A stretch of DNA of 64,000 nt from Brasilonema sp. UFV-L1 (GCF_012912105.1 NZ_QMEA01000019.1:1-64000), one strand, 5' to 3'. Counted from the stretch's first letter, positions 35,960-45,807 are shown. Notes: generated from the sequence alone by a model not told the origin. A program made the numbers and translations.

Positions 35960-37384
35960 ATGCAGTTAAATCTCATAACCTTCTCATTTCCCTTGTTCGC
36001 AACAGCGACAGAAACAGCAGATAGTTCACTAGTACTAGCAGCAGTGCTGCTCAGTATAGTTGTCATCTACCTTGCCAGTAAAGTTGGTGGGGAACTATCA
36101 AACCGCTTTGGGTTACCCCCAGTATTAGGGGAATTGGTAGGAGGTGTAGTAGTTGGTATCTCTGTCCTCCATCTGTTAGTCTTTCCAGAAGGAGGGGCAG
36201 ATAGTTCCAACTCTTTAATCATGACCTTCCTTCAAAGCACTGCAGGTCTGAGTCCAGACGCTGCTGATGCTGTTTTTACAAAGCAGTCTGAGGTCATTTC
36301 AGTATTGTCAGAACTTGGTGTCATCATTCTGCTGTTTGAAATTGGTTTGGAATCAAACATCAAAGACTTAGTAGCTGTTGGTATCCAAGCATCTGTAGTC
36401 GCAGTAGTGGGGGTAGTGGTACCTTTTACTGCTGGTACTGTAGGATTAATGACTTTGTTTGGCATTCCAGCAGTACCAGCAATTTTTGCTGGTGCAGCTT
36501 TGACTGCTACGAGTATTGGTATTACTTCCAAGGTACTATCAGAACTTGGGCGTCTCAACTCAAAAGAAGGGCAAATTATTTTAGGCGCTGCTGTTATTGA
36601 CGATGTGTTGGGAATTATCGTTTTAGCAGTAGTGGCAAGTCTTGCAAAAGAAGGTTCAGTGGATGTAGGCAAAGTCATTTATCTGATCATTAGTGCGAGT
36701 AGCTTTCTGTTAGGGGCAATTGTTCTAGGAAATCTTTTCAGTAATACCTTTGTAGCAATTGCTAGCAAGTTAAAAACTCGTGGTGGATTAGTGATACCAG
36801 CATTAGTCTTTGCCTTTGTGATGGCATACTTTGCTGCTACTATTCAATTAGAGGCAATTTTAGGTTCTTTTGCAGCTGGTTTAGTCTTAGACGAAACAGA
36901 TGAACGTGTAGAACTGCAAAAACAAGTCGTCCCTATTGCCGATATGCTGGTGCCCATTTTCTTTGTGACTGTTGGTGCAAAAACTGATTTAGGAGTTTTA
37001 AATCCAGCAATCCCCAGTAACCGCGAAGGTTTAGTGATGGCGATTTTTCTGATCGTTGTTGCCATCTTGGGTAAAGTTGTCACTGGCTTGAGTGTATTTG
37101 GTCAACCTCAAATAAACCGCTTGGCAATTGGTGTGGGTATGATTCCTAGAGGCGAGGTTGGATTGGTGTTTCTCGGTATCGGTTCCTCCATTGGCATTCT
37201 CTCGAAACCTTTGGAAGCCGCAATTATTATGATGGTCATCCTAACAACCTTTCTCGCACCTCCCCTTCTGCGGTTCGTATTTCCAGAACCAAGTGTTGCT
37301 ACAGTCACAGAGGAACTGGTTTTAGACGATTCTTCGGAAAAATCATTAGTCATGCAACCACCAGATTCTCAAGACGATAAATAA
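35960..37384 (+). CDS. Cation:proton antiporter (CPA2, NapA-like)
   Basis: A 474-residue polytopic membrane protein with about 12-13 helices. FGLPPVLGELVGGVVVG, LLFEIGLESNI, AGAALTATSIGIT and IDDVLGIIVLAVV (acidic pair in the ion site) are features of CPA2 Na+/H+ or K+/H+ antiporters; QLEAILGSFAAGLVL and MIPRGEVGLVF complete the pattern. The C-terminal tail (about 35 residues) is soluble and acidic. It would exchange a monovalent cation for protons in the plasma membrane. No TrkA-N domain is fused, unlike KefB. A hairpin follows the stop at 37395. Confidence 0.9.
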   Translation: MQLNLITFSFPLFATATETADSSLVLAAVLLSIVVIYLASKVGGELSNRFGLPPVLGELVGGVVVGISVLHLLVFPEGGADSSNSLIMTFLQSTAGLSPDAADAVFTKQSEVISVLSELGVIILLFEIGLESNIKDLVAVGIQASVVAVVGVVVPFTAGTVGLMTLFGIPAVPAIFAGAALTATSIGITSKVLSELGRLNSKEGQIILGAAVIDDVLGIIVLAVVASLAKEGSVDVGKVIYLIISASSFLLGAIVLGNLFSNTFVAIASKLKTRGGLVIPALVFAFVMAYFAATIQLEAILGSFAAGLVLDETDERVELQKQVVPIADMLVPIFFVTVGAKTDLGVLNPAIPSNREGLVMAIFLIVVAILGKVVTGLSVFGQPQINRLAIGVGMIPRGEVGLVFLGIGSSIGILSKPLEAAIIMMVILTTFLAPPLLRFVFPEPSVATVTEELVLDDSSEKSLVMQPPDSQDDK

Positions 37385-37394
37385 AAATCTAAAG

Positions 37395-37422
37395 TACAGA
37401 CGCATGATTTACAGCGTCTGTA
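37395..37422 (+). terminator. Hairpin after the antiporter gene
   Basis: TACAGACGC (37395-37403) pairs perfectly with GCGTCTGTA (37414-37422) around a 10-base loop, 11 bases after the stop codon, followed by the short TTT. Probably the terminator of the antiporter gene. Confidence 0.6.
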
Positions 37423-37735
37423 TTTAGCTCTGTACTGAGTTCTTATTTTCTCCGATTGAGGTTTTCAGTCTATTTTCCTCCATCAATTGTGGCAACAGTT
37501 TACTCCATCAATGGCTTTATTTCTGTTGCGATTATTGGAGTTTGTACCGGCGAAAAATCCCCAATATTTCCGGGCACATTCATCTAATATCCGTATTATT
37601 TCTTATGGGGATGTGATGCCCCTTCAGGGCATCGTACGCTAGGCAGGTTGGCTATGGGTCAATACGGTTGGTGATCAACGTTTTTTCTCCCCCTACTCCC
37701 GTGCTTCCCTTGCTTATCCGAACTGTATTAGAGGT

Positions 37736-37866
37736 GTAAGTAAGTTGGCATGATCAATCCAATGTATGTTGAGTTTTGTAAAAACTGTGGAATGAGGCAT
37801 TTCTATGCTATTTGGTAATTTTACATTTTGTTACATAACTTGATTGTTTAACGCCAACTTACTTAC
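37736..37866. mobile_element. MITE-like element with 14-bp terminal inverted repeats
   Basis: GTAAGTAAGTTGGC (37736-37749) and its exact complement GCCAACTTACTTAC (37853-37866) bound a 131-bp unit with no coding capacity. No target duplication is evident at the flanks. This fits a non-autonomous transposable element; the donor transposase family is not identifiable here. Confidence 0.55.
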
Positions 37867-38351
37867 CTGAATCTGTCTAATTTCTCGCCGCAGTTCCCTG
37901 TTGCAATTGCTAGAGTCAAGTCAGTCTTTAATTTCAACTCTAGAATATGAAGAATGTGTAACTTTGCTATGACTAATGGAAACTTTTATCCTTAAATCTT
38001 CGTCCTCTAAAATTAAAATTTTAAGGAGTTTGTTCTAAAACACCACTAAGATTGGGAATGTTCTTTTTGCTCAAAGTTCTTTCTTGTTCATTCATTCAAT
38101 CTTGGCTATTTCATTAGCAGTGAAACAGGTGCGCTTATCAGTCAACATCACATCAGGAAACAGTAGCAGTGTTATCAGTTGGTGTATTTATTACCACCAA
38201 ATTAGACTCTGTAAAAAATCCCTTTTTGAGGATGAAGTGTTTGGCTACCAACAAACACTTTAACGGGAGTTGCTATCCTGCTTGAAGCTTTATGTTTCGG
38301 GTACGGCTTTGCCTGTACTGTACGCTCTGTGTTAGGGAACTCCAAAAAAAT

Positions 38352-38421
38352 AAATCAAAGCGCTTTATTAAAACGAATACCCGACTACGCCCACAGTAAA
38401 ACCACCAAGGCGCTTTGATTT
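38352..38421 (+). repeat. Conserved-loop hairpin family H1, copy 1
   Basis: AAATCAAAGCGCTT (38352-38365) and AAGGCGCTTTGATTT (38407-38421) form a stem of about 14 bp with one bulged G. The loop reads ATTAAAACGAATACCCGACTA followed by CGCCCACAG and aligns with the loop at 60432-60473, although the stems of the two copies differ entirely. A short frame ending at about 38546 follows (GDMYSPIEENPPR at its start). Confidence 0.6.
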
Positions 38422-39162
38422 CTTGAGGCACTATGTGCCTTAGGAGACATGTACTCACCTATAGAGGAAAATCCTCCTAGAGCTGAGCATCAACAGGAAA
38501 ATTCCAAAGGCTCATGTGTCACCACGGAGGAAATGCCCTACTTATAGACAAGGCAGGGATGAAATAGCCCGAATGACGGTTTTCCCGTTGGGCTTCTCGT
38601 AAGAGTGCAGACTGGTATTGGGGTTGAACAAACTCCAGGCAATGAACTCCCTCCTCATGTCAGGCCTGTACAAGTGTTCTCCAAAGAGCTCTGCAAAGGG
38701 TAGTATGAAGTATAAAGTAAAGTACAAAGTCTTTCTTAATCTTTTGCCTGTATCTTTCATACTTTATTCTTTGATTCAGGTACTGACTCGGAGTGACTAA
38801 TGATTTTAGATTTGTGATTGAAGAACAAAGCGTGAAAATTCCAAAAAATTAGTAACTCATAAGTCAATCAACAATCGATCATCGATCATCTAAAATCAAA
38901 CACCTAACAAATCAAAAATGCCATAACGGCAAGAAAAACTATTGGCAGTGTGCTAGAATTTGACGCTACTCATGCATTTGAGTTCCTGATAAAGATTAAT
39001 ACAGAACAACTTTTACTCCTAATGGTAAAACCTTAATAAGTATTAGGTAAATGATACGCTTTCCTATCACAAAAATCAGATTGCATCTCAAAAATCACCA
39101 CTATAACTGTGTCTTGATAAGAGCAGAAAATGATGCTTATGCCACTAAAGCTAAGATGTGGA

Positions 39163-39196
39163 CGGTGATAGTGTGAGAATTTACCGAAACTTTGAT
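39163..39196 (+). promoter_or_regulatory. Conserved amiC leader motif, copy 1
   Basis: A 34-base segment beginning CGGTGATAGTGTGAG that recurs upstream of amiC2 (42049-42082) with two changes. Here it lies 164 bases before the GTG start because extra sequence, including a palindromic repeat, separates it from the proximal leader. Confidence 0.6.
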
Positions 39197-39215
39197 CAAC
39201 AAAGAACTTAGAATT

Positions 39216-39274
39216 CAGTTATCAGTTAACAGTTAACAGTTATCAATTCACTGTGTACTGTTTACTGATAACTG
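39216..39274. repeat. Palindromic repeat in the amiC1 leader
   Basis: CAGTTATCAGT (39216-39226) and ACTGATAACTG (39264-39274) are perfect complements, and TTAACAGTTAACAGTTATCA inside gives short direct repeats. Sequences like this are scattered in Nostocales spacers. It lies inside the segment that is missing from the amiC2 leader. Confidence 0.65.
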
Positions 39275-39360
39275 TTCGCTGTGCTGAGTTCTACGTTTTG
39301 TTTTCTGGGTGCTTTTTAAGTTATGACGGCTCTGATAAATACGAATCAGGAGAAAACACT

Positions 39361-41319
39361 GTGAAAACCCACTGGTTACTACCTGGTACTTTTGTAACGA
39401 CTAGTCTGTTAATGCTATCGTCGCCTGCTCAAGCAGCACAAGCAGCAAAACTTCAATCTTGGCGTTTTGATGCCAATCAAAACCGATTGGAAATTAATAC
39501 TCAAGGTCCAGTTCAACCTCAGGCACAACTTGTCTTTAACCCTACGCGATTGGTTATTGATTTGCCAGGAGTTGATTTTGGGCGTCCACAGTTAACCCAG
39601 TCGGTAGGCGGTGCAATTCGGTCTGTTCGTGTTGGTCAATTTGACCCACAAACAACTCGTATAGTCGTTGAACTGAGTCCTGGTTATACCCTTGACCCCA
39701 AGCAGGTAAAATTTGAAGGGAAAACAGCAAGTCGCTGGACGGTACAATTACCAACACCACAAGCTGAGGGCATCGCCTCCTCGCCACCATCTTCCAGCCC
39801 AAAAACTACAAGCCCCAAAACTGAAGAAGTTGTCATCTCGCCGCCAAGAAATATTTACAGTGTGGTGACAATAGATTCTGAACCTGAGAAAAAACCAGAG
39901 TTCTCTAAGGCTGTTGTTGTTGCAGAAAGAACAATTCAAGTTGAGAGTCTACAAGTTACAGGAGATGGCTTTTTTCTCCGCACTAGTGGTGGAAATTCTC
40001 AGACTCAAATTATTCGCAGTCGCGATCGCAAGACCATTTTTATTGACATTCCTAGTGCCACTTTGTCACCTAATTTTGGCGATCGCGATAGAACTATCAA
40101 TAAGCATGGTGTCAACCGTGTTGAAATGATTCAACTGCAAAAAACACCACCTGGTGTTCGGATGGCGTTGCGAGTAGACAAAGACAGCCCTGACTGGCGC
40201 ATAAGCACAAGCAGTGCTGGTGATTCCAGTGGTTTAGTCGTTCTACCTGATCGTTACGCAAGTAACAACTTGCCTAGAAACAATGATTCTGGTCCTTCCT
40301 CAGCTAACTCTTGGACTGCGACTGTAGAGAAACCAACAAGCAACGAAATCTCCACAATTGAGTCTGTAGAACTCGGCGCGACTGGTACGCAACTGCTGAT
40401 TAAAGCAGACCAACGTCTCTCTTCTGTTGCTAATACGACTTGGGAGAAGTCATCTGGTGTGTACCGCATCACCATTCCCAATGCGAAGTTGGCTTCTTCC
40501 GTCAAAGGTCCAAATTTGGATGCGAGTAGCCCGATTCTTCGCATCCGCTTACAACAACAGGACCCACGTACTGTTGTCGTCTACGTTCAACCAGCAGCGG
40601 GAGTGCGAATTGGAAAAATTAATCAACTGAGTGGTCAGCTTCTGTCTTTAGGATTAGAACGTAACCGTTCAATTGAACCTCTACTTGCTTTACCTGCGAT
40701 ACCACGACCAAACCCACGACCTTTGACATCACCGAACGTAGCAAGCAATCCTCCAGCCCAGAAGCCTCGCGCTCCTAAGGGACGAGTTATTATTGTTGTT
40801 GACCCAGGACATGGTGGTAAAGACCCTGGAGCATTTGGTATTGGGGGAATTCGAGAGAAAGATATCATTTTGCCTATCAGCAAACGAATTGCTGAAATTT
40901 TACAGCGAAATAACGTACAAGTATTACTCACCCGCAATGCTGACTATTTCGTCACCCTTCCAGGACGGGTAGAAATGGCAGACCAAGCTAATGCTGATGT
41001 TTTTGTTAGTATCCACGCTAACTCAGCAGGTGCAGATCGTCCTGAAGTGAGTGGTTTAGAAACATACTATTATGACAGCGGTTTAAGCTTAGCTCGCATT
41101 GTTCATAACAGCATTCTCCGAAGTGTTAATGTGAAAGACCGTGGCGTGCGCAAAGCTAGATTTTACGTCCTCAGAAAAAGTTCTATGCCCTCTATTTTGG
41201 TTGAAACAGGCTATCTCACTGGTCGAGAAGACGCTGCTAAACTATCAAACCGACTGTATCAAAATCAAATGGCAGAGGCGATCGCGCGTGGTGTTCTTCA
41301 GTACTTAAAACAAAAGTAA
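39361..41319 (+). CDS. amiC1: N-acetylmuramoyl-L-alanine amidase AmiC1
   Basis: A 652-residue secreted cell-wall amidase. Signal peptide about 1-27 (LLPGTFVTTSLLMLSSPAQA), one AMIN domain at about 30-130 and a second at about 320-440, a Pro-rich linker (about 455-480), and a C-terminal Amidase_3 domain with the zinc ligands in VVDPGHGGKDPG, IREKD, VSIHANSA and the catalytic Glu in ILVETGYLTG. It cleaves between muramic acid and L-Ala in septal peptidoglycan. In Anabaena and Nostoc the tandem AmiC pair drills septal nanopores and is required for cell communication and heterocyst formation. The start is GTG at 39361: the frame is open 108 bases further, but both paralogues share the leader AATCAGGAGAAAA just before this GTG. 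Confidence 0.92.
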   Translation: MKTHWLLPGTFVTTSLLMLSSPAQAAQAAKLQSWRFDANQNRLEINTQGPVQPQAQLVFNPTRLVIDLPGVDFGRPQLTQSVGGAIRSVRVGQFDPQTTRIVVELSPGYTLDPKQVKFEGKTASRWTVQLPTPQAEGIASSPPSSSPKTTSPKTEEVVISPPRNIYSVVTIDSEPEKKPEFSKAVVVAERTIQVESLQVTGDGFFLRTSGGNSQTQIIRSRDRKTIFIDIPSATLSPNFGDRDRTINKHGVNRVEMIQLQKTPPGVRMALRVDKDSPDWRISTSSAGDSSGLVVLPDRYASNNLPRNNDSGPSSANSWTATVEKPTSNEISTIESVELGATGTQLLIKADQRLSSVANTTWEKSSGVYRITIPNAKLASSVKGPNLDASSPILRIRLQQQDPRTVVVYVQPAAGVRIGKINQLSGQLLSLGLERNRSIEPLLALPAIPRPNPRPLTSPNVASNPPAQKPRAPKGRVIIVVDPGHGGKDPGAFGIGGIREKDIILPISKRIAEILQRNNVQVLLTRNADYFVTLPGRVEMADQANADVFVSIHANSAGADRPEVSGLETYYYDSGLSLARIVHNSILRSVNVKDRGVRKARFYVLRKSSMPSILVETGYLTGREDAAKLSNRLYQNQMAEAIARGVLQYLKQK

Positions 41320-41371
41320 AGCACTTAAAATGCCAGACTATCAATTGGTACTGGCTTCATCCAGCTCCTTT

Positions 41372-41396
41372 ACCGGAACGTTAGTTCCGGTTTTTA
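41372..41396 (+). terminator. Rho-independent terminator of amiC1
   Basis: ACCGGAAC/GTTCCGGT, an 8-bp perfect stem with GTTA loop, followed directly by TTTTATT, 53 bases after the amiC1 stop. Confidence 0.8.
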
Positions 41397-42048
41397 TTGT
41401 GACATTGTTTATGGAGATGTAGGGGAATAATGTGTTTAAGTCATCTTACATCCTGACCCTTGTTCAGAAGCAAGACATCATGTCTCCAGCTTTTTACCAA
41501 CTGACACTGAAACATTGGCTTACCTAAAACTACTCTTTTGCTTGATTATTAAATATAATTTTTGACAACATTAGTCATTTGTTTATGCAATTGAGGAAAC
41601 CTCAGTGTCGTAAGTCCAAAAGACAAGTACTCTGGGGTGTAGCGTGTGGAGTACTCACAGGGGGCGATCGCCTATATATGGGTGGTTTCTAAAATAAATT
41701 TCTCCTTTGTTCAAAAAGGAACCAAAGGAAGTCACAGAGCGACTCTAAGCAACAGGACAAGTCCTACACCTTGGATTTGATTTTAGACAATATGTTTCCT
41801 TTACCTTATGAGCTGACACCCTCTAAGATATCTAGGAATGACACAAATTCATATAAAGTTCTCACAAAGTTAAGGAAGAATGACCAAAATTGACTATTCT
41901 ATGATTTCTAAATTGGTGTAACCTAATGCTTTGCAAACTGTATTTTTTGTGCCATAAAGGCATACAAAAACTGAGAGGAGCATGTCACAGTTGAGCGCGA
42001 TAACATTTTTATACCAACTAACAACGTAATTTGCAGCTAGGATTTGAG

Positions 42049-42082
42049 CGGTGATAGTGTGAGGATTTTCCGAAACTTTGAT
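42049..42082 (+). promoter_or_regulatory. Conserved amiC leader motif, copy 2
   Basis: Counterpart of 39163-39196, with two differences in 34 bases; here only 41 bases separate it from the GTG start of amiC2. Its conservation beyond the coding region suggests a shared promoter or 5' leader. Confidence 0.6.
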
Positions 42083-42123
42083 ATCTTGACAGCTCTCACA
42101 AGTATGAATCAGGAGAAAAGACT

Positions 42124-44136
42124 GTGAAAATAAATTGGTTATTACCTATTACTGTTGCAACTACTACTATTTTCATGCTACAGTCGCAAGCTCAAGCGGC
42201 AAAACTACAGTTCTGGCGTTTTGATGCGAGTCAAAACCGATTAGAAATCAACACCGAAGGTTCTGTTCAACCTCAAGCGCAACTCCTGTTCAATCCCACG
42301 CGACTGGTTATCGATTTGCCAGAAACTGATCCTGGACGTTCGCAGTTGATTCAGCCAGTAAATAGTCGTTCAATTCGTACCATTCGTGTCAGTGAGTTTG
42401 ATGGACGAACAACTCGTATAATCATTGAACTGAGTCCAGGTTATACCCTCGATCCAAAGCAGGTGAAATTTGAGGGGAAAAGTTCTAATAACTGGATGGT
42501 GCAATTACCAACACCACAAGTTGAACAAGTCGCCTCATCTTCTCCAAACACTTCTTTTAATGTCTACAGCGTAGTGAGGTCTGGTTCTGACTCGACAACC
42601 GCTCAAGATATAGGTGTCAAGAGTAGTCCACCAAGTGAAGACACAGTTGTCAATACTACTATAGATGGACCGACCCAAAAACAAACACAGCTCAACAACA
42701 CTCAAGGATTAACTCAAATTGAAAGCTTACGTGTGACTGGTGATGGATTGTATGTTCGCACAAATGGCGGGAATCCTCAAATCCAGACATTTCGTAGCTC
42801 TGACAAAAGTGCCATTAACATCGATATACTTGGTGCTACTTTCTCACCACGTTTCTTGCAGCAAAATAGACCAGTCAATAAGCATGGTATTAAGCGTATT
42901 GAATTCACTCAATTAAACACAACACCATCTGGTGTTCGTATGACGCTGTTGGTAGACAGAAATAGCCCAGACTGGCGAGCAAGCGTGAGTAGTTTTGGCG
43001 GTTTCGGTGGCTTGATCATTCTGCCAAATGGTGACACAAGCAAATTGTCCAGAGATAGTACAGATAATAATAGTAGTAGTTCACTTCCTAACCCAGACTC
43101 TAAGAGTTTCACTCCCCGGAACTCCAACCTCATCTCACCACCAGTTAGTAATTCACTATCTACAATTGAGTCTGTAGAACTGAGTGCTACTGGTACACAA
43201 CTGCTGATTAGAGGCGATCAACCTCTCTCATCTACCAATAGTGGTTGGGATAGGGCTTCTGGTTTATATCGCATCATCATTCCCAATGCTAAGTTAGCTC
43301 CTAGCGTTAGAGGTCCAAATTTTGATGCGAGTAGCCCTGTTCTGCGCATCCGCCTGCAACAACAAGACCCCCGTACGGTTGCTGTCTACATCCAACCAGC
43401 ATCAGGAGTTCGAATTGGGCTACTCAATCAACTGAGTGGTCAGCTTTTGTCTTTGGAATTACAACGCTCGTTTTCTCCGTTAACTCCTCGTGTCGGTTTA
43501 CCTCCTTTACCACGATCAAACCCACGACCATTACCGCCAATCACGAACAATCCCTCATTCATACCACAGCCACAGCAGCGCCCTCGGGTACCTAATGGGC
43601 GTGTTGTCGTCACTATTGACCCCGGACACGGAGGTCAAGACTCTGGCGCTCCAGGTTTAGGTGGACTGCTGGAAAAAGATGTGGTTTTATCCATTGGCAC
43701 AAGAGTAGCATCAATTTTACAGCAAAATGGTGTACAAGTTGTACTAACACGCAATACTGACTACTTCGTTACCCTTCAGGGACGGGTAGACATGGCAGCT
43801 CAAGCAAATGCTGATTTATTTGTCAGCGTTCACGCGAATTCTGTTGCTCGTCGCCCTGACGTGAATGGGTTAGAGACTTATTACTATGACAGCGGTTTCG
43901 ATCTAGCTCGTGTCGTCCACAATACCATTCTCCAAAGTATCCCGACTCTGCGAGATCGAGGAGTACGCAAAGCAAGATTCTACGTTCTCAGAAGAAGTTC
44001 TATGCCTTCGATTTTAGTAGAAACAGGTTACATGAGTGGTCAGGAGGATAATCCTAGACTGGGAAGCCCTGAATATCAAAATCGCATGGCAGAGGCGATT
44101 GCTAATGGTATACTACTATACTTGCGCCAAAGATAG
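42124..44136 (+). CDS. amiC2: N-acetylmuramoyl-L-alanine amidase AmiC2 (HcwA-like)
   Basis: A 670-residue paralogue of the preceding gene with the same layout: signal peptide (WLLPITVATTTIFMLQSQAQA), AMIN domain (about 25-130), Ser/Asn-rich linker, second AMIN region (about 340-460), Pro-rich linker and Amidase_3 domain with TIDPGHGGQDSG, LLEKD, VSVHANSV and ILVETGYMSG. All zinc ligands and the catalytic Glu are kept, so both copies should be active. The homologue in Anabaena PCC 7120 (alr0093, hcwA, from memory) is needed for heterocyst maturation. GTG start with AGGAGA in front. MurI follows, so two peptidoglycan genes lie side by side. Confidence 0.92.
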   Translation: MKINWLLPITVATTTIFMLQSQAQAAKLQFWRFDASQNRLEINTEGSVQPQAQLLFNPTRLVIDLPETDPGRSQLIQPVNSRSIRTIRVSEFDGRTTRIIIELSPGYTLDPKQVKFEGKSSNNWMVQLPTPQVEQVASSSPNTSFNVYSVVRSGSDSTTAQDIGVKSSPPSEDTVVNTTIDGPTQKQTQLNNTQGLTQIESLRVTGDGLYVRTNGGNPQIQTFRSSDKSAINIDILGATFSPRFLQQNRPVNKHGIKRIEFTQLNTTPSGVRMTLLVDRNSPDWRASVSSFGGFGGLIILPNGDTSKLSRDSTDNNSSSSLPNPDSKSFTPRNSNLISPPVSNSLSTIESVELSATGTQLLIRGDQPLSSTNSGWDRASGLYRIIIPNAKLAPSVRGPNFDASSPVLRIRLQQQDPRTVAVYIQPASGVRIGLLNQLSGQLLSLELQRSFSPLTPRVGLPPLPRSNPRPLPPITNNPSFIPQPQQRPRVPNGRVVVTIDPGHGGQDSGAPGLGGLLEKDVVLSIGTRVASILQQNGVQVVLTRNTDYFVTLQGRVDMAAQANADLFVSVHANSVARRPDVNGLETYYYDSGFDLARVVHNTILQSIPTLRDRGVRKARFYVLRRSSMPSILVETGYMSGQEDNPRLGSPEYQNRMAEAIANGILLYLRQR

Positions 44137-44262
44137 ATAGTGGGTAGTGGGTAGTCGTGAGAAAAGCTAACCACTAACAACTACCAGCTAACTACTCAGA
44201 AATCATGAATAAAGCTCGTAGCAGCTAACAATTAACAACTACCACATTAACGATATTTGCCC

Positions 44263-45123
44263 GTGTTTCCATCTTCTCCTTTTGAAGGCAATCTTGACGA
44301 TTTTTCTGAAGCACCCCAACGTGCCCCAATTGGCATTTTTGACAGTGGTGTAGGTGGTTTAACAGTACTACGTCAACTCTACCGCCAACTCCCAAACGAA
44401 TCAGTTATTTACTTTGGGGATACAGATCGGCTTCCATATGGTATTCGCTCGCAAGCAGAGATCATACAATTTATGCGTGAAATTCTCACCTGGCTGCAAC
44501 AGCAGCGTGTTAAGATGGTGGTCATGGCTTGTAACACCAGTTCTGCACTGGCGCTGGAGGCAGTACGTGAAGAGTTTTCTCTACCAATCCTCGACATTAT
44601 CCTGCCAGGGGCAAGGGCTGCAGTACAAAGTGGAAAGCGCATTGGTGTGATTGCGACACCCGCGACAGCCAAAAGCAATGCCTATCGCCGTGCTATCCTA
44701 GAAATAAATCCCCAGGTCCAAGTCTGGCAAGTGAGTTGTCCAGAGTTTGTACCGCTGATTGAGCAAAACCGCATTCATGATCCCTACACAGTAGAAGTGG
44801 CACGCTCATATTTAGAACCGTTATTACAGCACGAGATAGACACATTGGTCTATGGCTGTACTCATTATCCTCTGTTGGCACCAATCTTGCGATCGCTTCT
44901 GCCTTCATACGTGAAGCTAGTTGATCCAGCAGAATATGTCGTTGGTGCTTGTGCCCAAGATTTAGATATCTTGGGCTTAAGAAACACCTATCCACCTTTG
45001 CCAACTTACTTTGCCGTCAGCGGTTGTCCACAGCAATTCGCGAAATCCTCTGTACAATGGTTGGGTTGTAGCCCTGTTGTTCAGGCAGTGCAGTTAACAA
45101 ATACGGCAGTTTCTAGTAAATAA
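44263..45123 (+). CDS. murI: Glutamate racemase
   Basis: A 286-residue racemase that makes D-glutamate for peptidoglycan. The two catalytic cysteines sit in ACNTSSAL and YGCTHYPLL, and FDSGVGGLTV is the N-terminal signature; the length is typical. The start is uncertain: a TTG at 44257 and a GTG at 44263 are both possible and neither has a clear ribosome binding site; I take GTG, which gives an N-terminus like other cyanobacterial MurI (about 20 residues before the GIFDSG motif). It follows amiC2 by about 126 bases. Confidence 0.92.
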   Translation: MFPSSPFEGNLDDFSEAPQRAPIGIFDSGVGGLTVLRQLYRQLPNESVIYFGDTDRLPYGIRSQAEIIQFMREILTWLQQQRVKMVVMACNTSSALALEAVREEFSLPILDIILPGARAAVQSGKRIGVIATPATAKSNAYRRAILEINPQVQVWQVSCPEFVPLIEQNRIHDPYTVEVARSYLEPLLQHEIDTLVYGCTHYPLLAPILRSLLPSYVKLVDPAEYVVGACAQDLDILGLRNTYPPLPTYFAVSGCPQQFAKSSVQWLGCSPVVQAVQLTNTAVSSK

Positions 45124-45179
45124 CATCTAGTCATTAGCTATTAGTCAAAGTCTTTTGACTTTTGACTGATGATTAATGA

Positions 45180-45353
45180 CTAATGAAGACCTGTTGCTTC
45201 AGTCACATTTGGTCTGACTGTGGCTTTTCGCTGGTACTTTCCTTGAGAAGCCAAATAAACATTTGTTGCAGTGGTTTTCTTTCCCGTTCTCTTTGCTAGA
45301 GCTAATAGGAGATAAACTGCTAACAAATAACCGGAAGCTAATATAAAAATCAT
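45180..45353 (-). CDS. Small membrane protein, 57 residues
   Basis: The product starts MIFILASGYLLAVYLLLALAK, a single hydrophobic helix, and continues with a polar, basic tail (RTGKKTTATNVYLASQGKYQRKA). The frame is open to an ATG at 45377, but from the ATG at 45353 a GGAG site lies 11 bases upstream, so I choose this shorter start. I do not know the family. In Anabaena PCC 7120 the gene numbering leaves room for a short leftward gene between murI and the prenyl synthase gene, consistent with a conserved small gene here; this is memory-based inference. Confidence 0.5.
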   Translation of the reverse strand: MIFILASGYLLAVYLLLALAKRTGKKTTATNVYLASQGKYQRKATVRPNVTEATGLH

Positions 45354-45660
45354 AGTAGGCATTTCTCCGTAAATCATTTTTTACCAACACTTCTGTTTAA
45401 TAAATATAAAATCGAATAACATTAGCAAAATGACAGCAACACAAACTGAATTTTTGGTGGCTGTTTTTCCATGCAAAACTATAGGTAGAGTTTTATCTCT
45501 CTGCGCTAAACTTACTTATATTTAACTTTTGTTGCAAACTACACTTACAACAGCAGTCAGATTACCAAACAGCAATTCTGAAACACTGTTGAAGCAGTCT
45601 ACCTAGTCTGCACTTTCCCGCAAACACTTTACCTTGTTGCGTAAGGTTTGCGCTCTTGCT

Positions 45661-45807
45661 ATGCTAATCAAACACAGCATTTCCCCTCAAGGAGAAGCGC
45701 ATGGTTCTAACTTTAGAGGTTCGGATACCGAGACCTTAACCAACGAGATATATCTCTTGATGACAGTCCGCGATACTTTATTCAGAATCACAACACTAGA
45801 TAGGTAA
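45661..45807 (+). CDS. Candidate small protein, 48 residues
   Basis: ATG-to-TAA frame of 48 codons. The product starts MLIKHSISPQGEAHGSNF and ends with LLMTVRDTLFRITTLDR; it is polar, of normal amino-acid composition and without a membrane helix. No strong ribosome binding site precedes it. It lies in a spacer where no other gene competes. I do not recognise it; it may be a chance frame. Confidence 0.3.
   Translation: MLIKHSISPQGEAHGSNFRGSDTETLTNEIYLLMTVRDTLFRITTLDR

Larger units (their letters stand above)
37385..39360. other. 2-kb gene-free region rich in repeats and element remnants
   Basis: Contains in order: a hairpin (37395-37422), a MITE-like inverted-repeat unit (37736-37866), a conserved-loop hairpin (38352-38421) followed by a short TnpB-like coding fragment, the amiC leader motif (39163-39196), and a palindromic repeat (39216-39274). 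No intact gene was found; reading frames of 60-80 codons here have no supporting signals. Confidence 0.55.
41320..42123. other. Spacer between amiC1 and amiC2
   Basis: 804 bases. A strong terminator (41372-41396) ends amiC1, and the conserved leader motif lies at 42049-42082. In between I see no gene. Because of the terminator, amiC2 probably has its own promoter. Confidence 0.55.

Noticed and set aside
37440-38270. Possible remnants of a transposase in the spacer after the antiporter
   Set aside because: Apart from the MITE-like unit and short repeats, no frame shows recognisable transposase motifs.
38273-38458. Minus-strand 61-codon frame near the H1 hairpin
   Set aside because: It reads through the hairpin arms and loop; no start signals.
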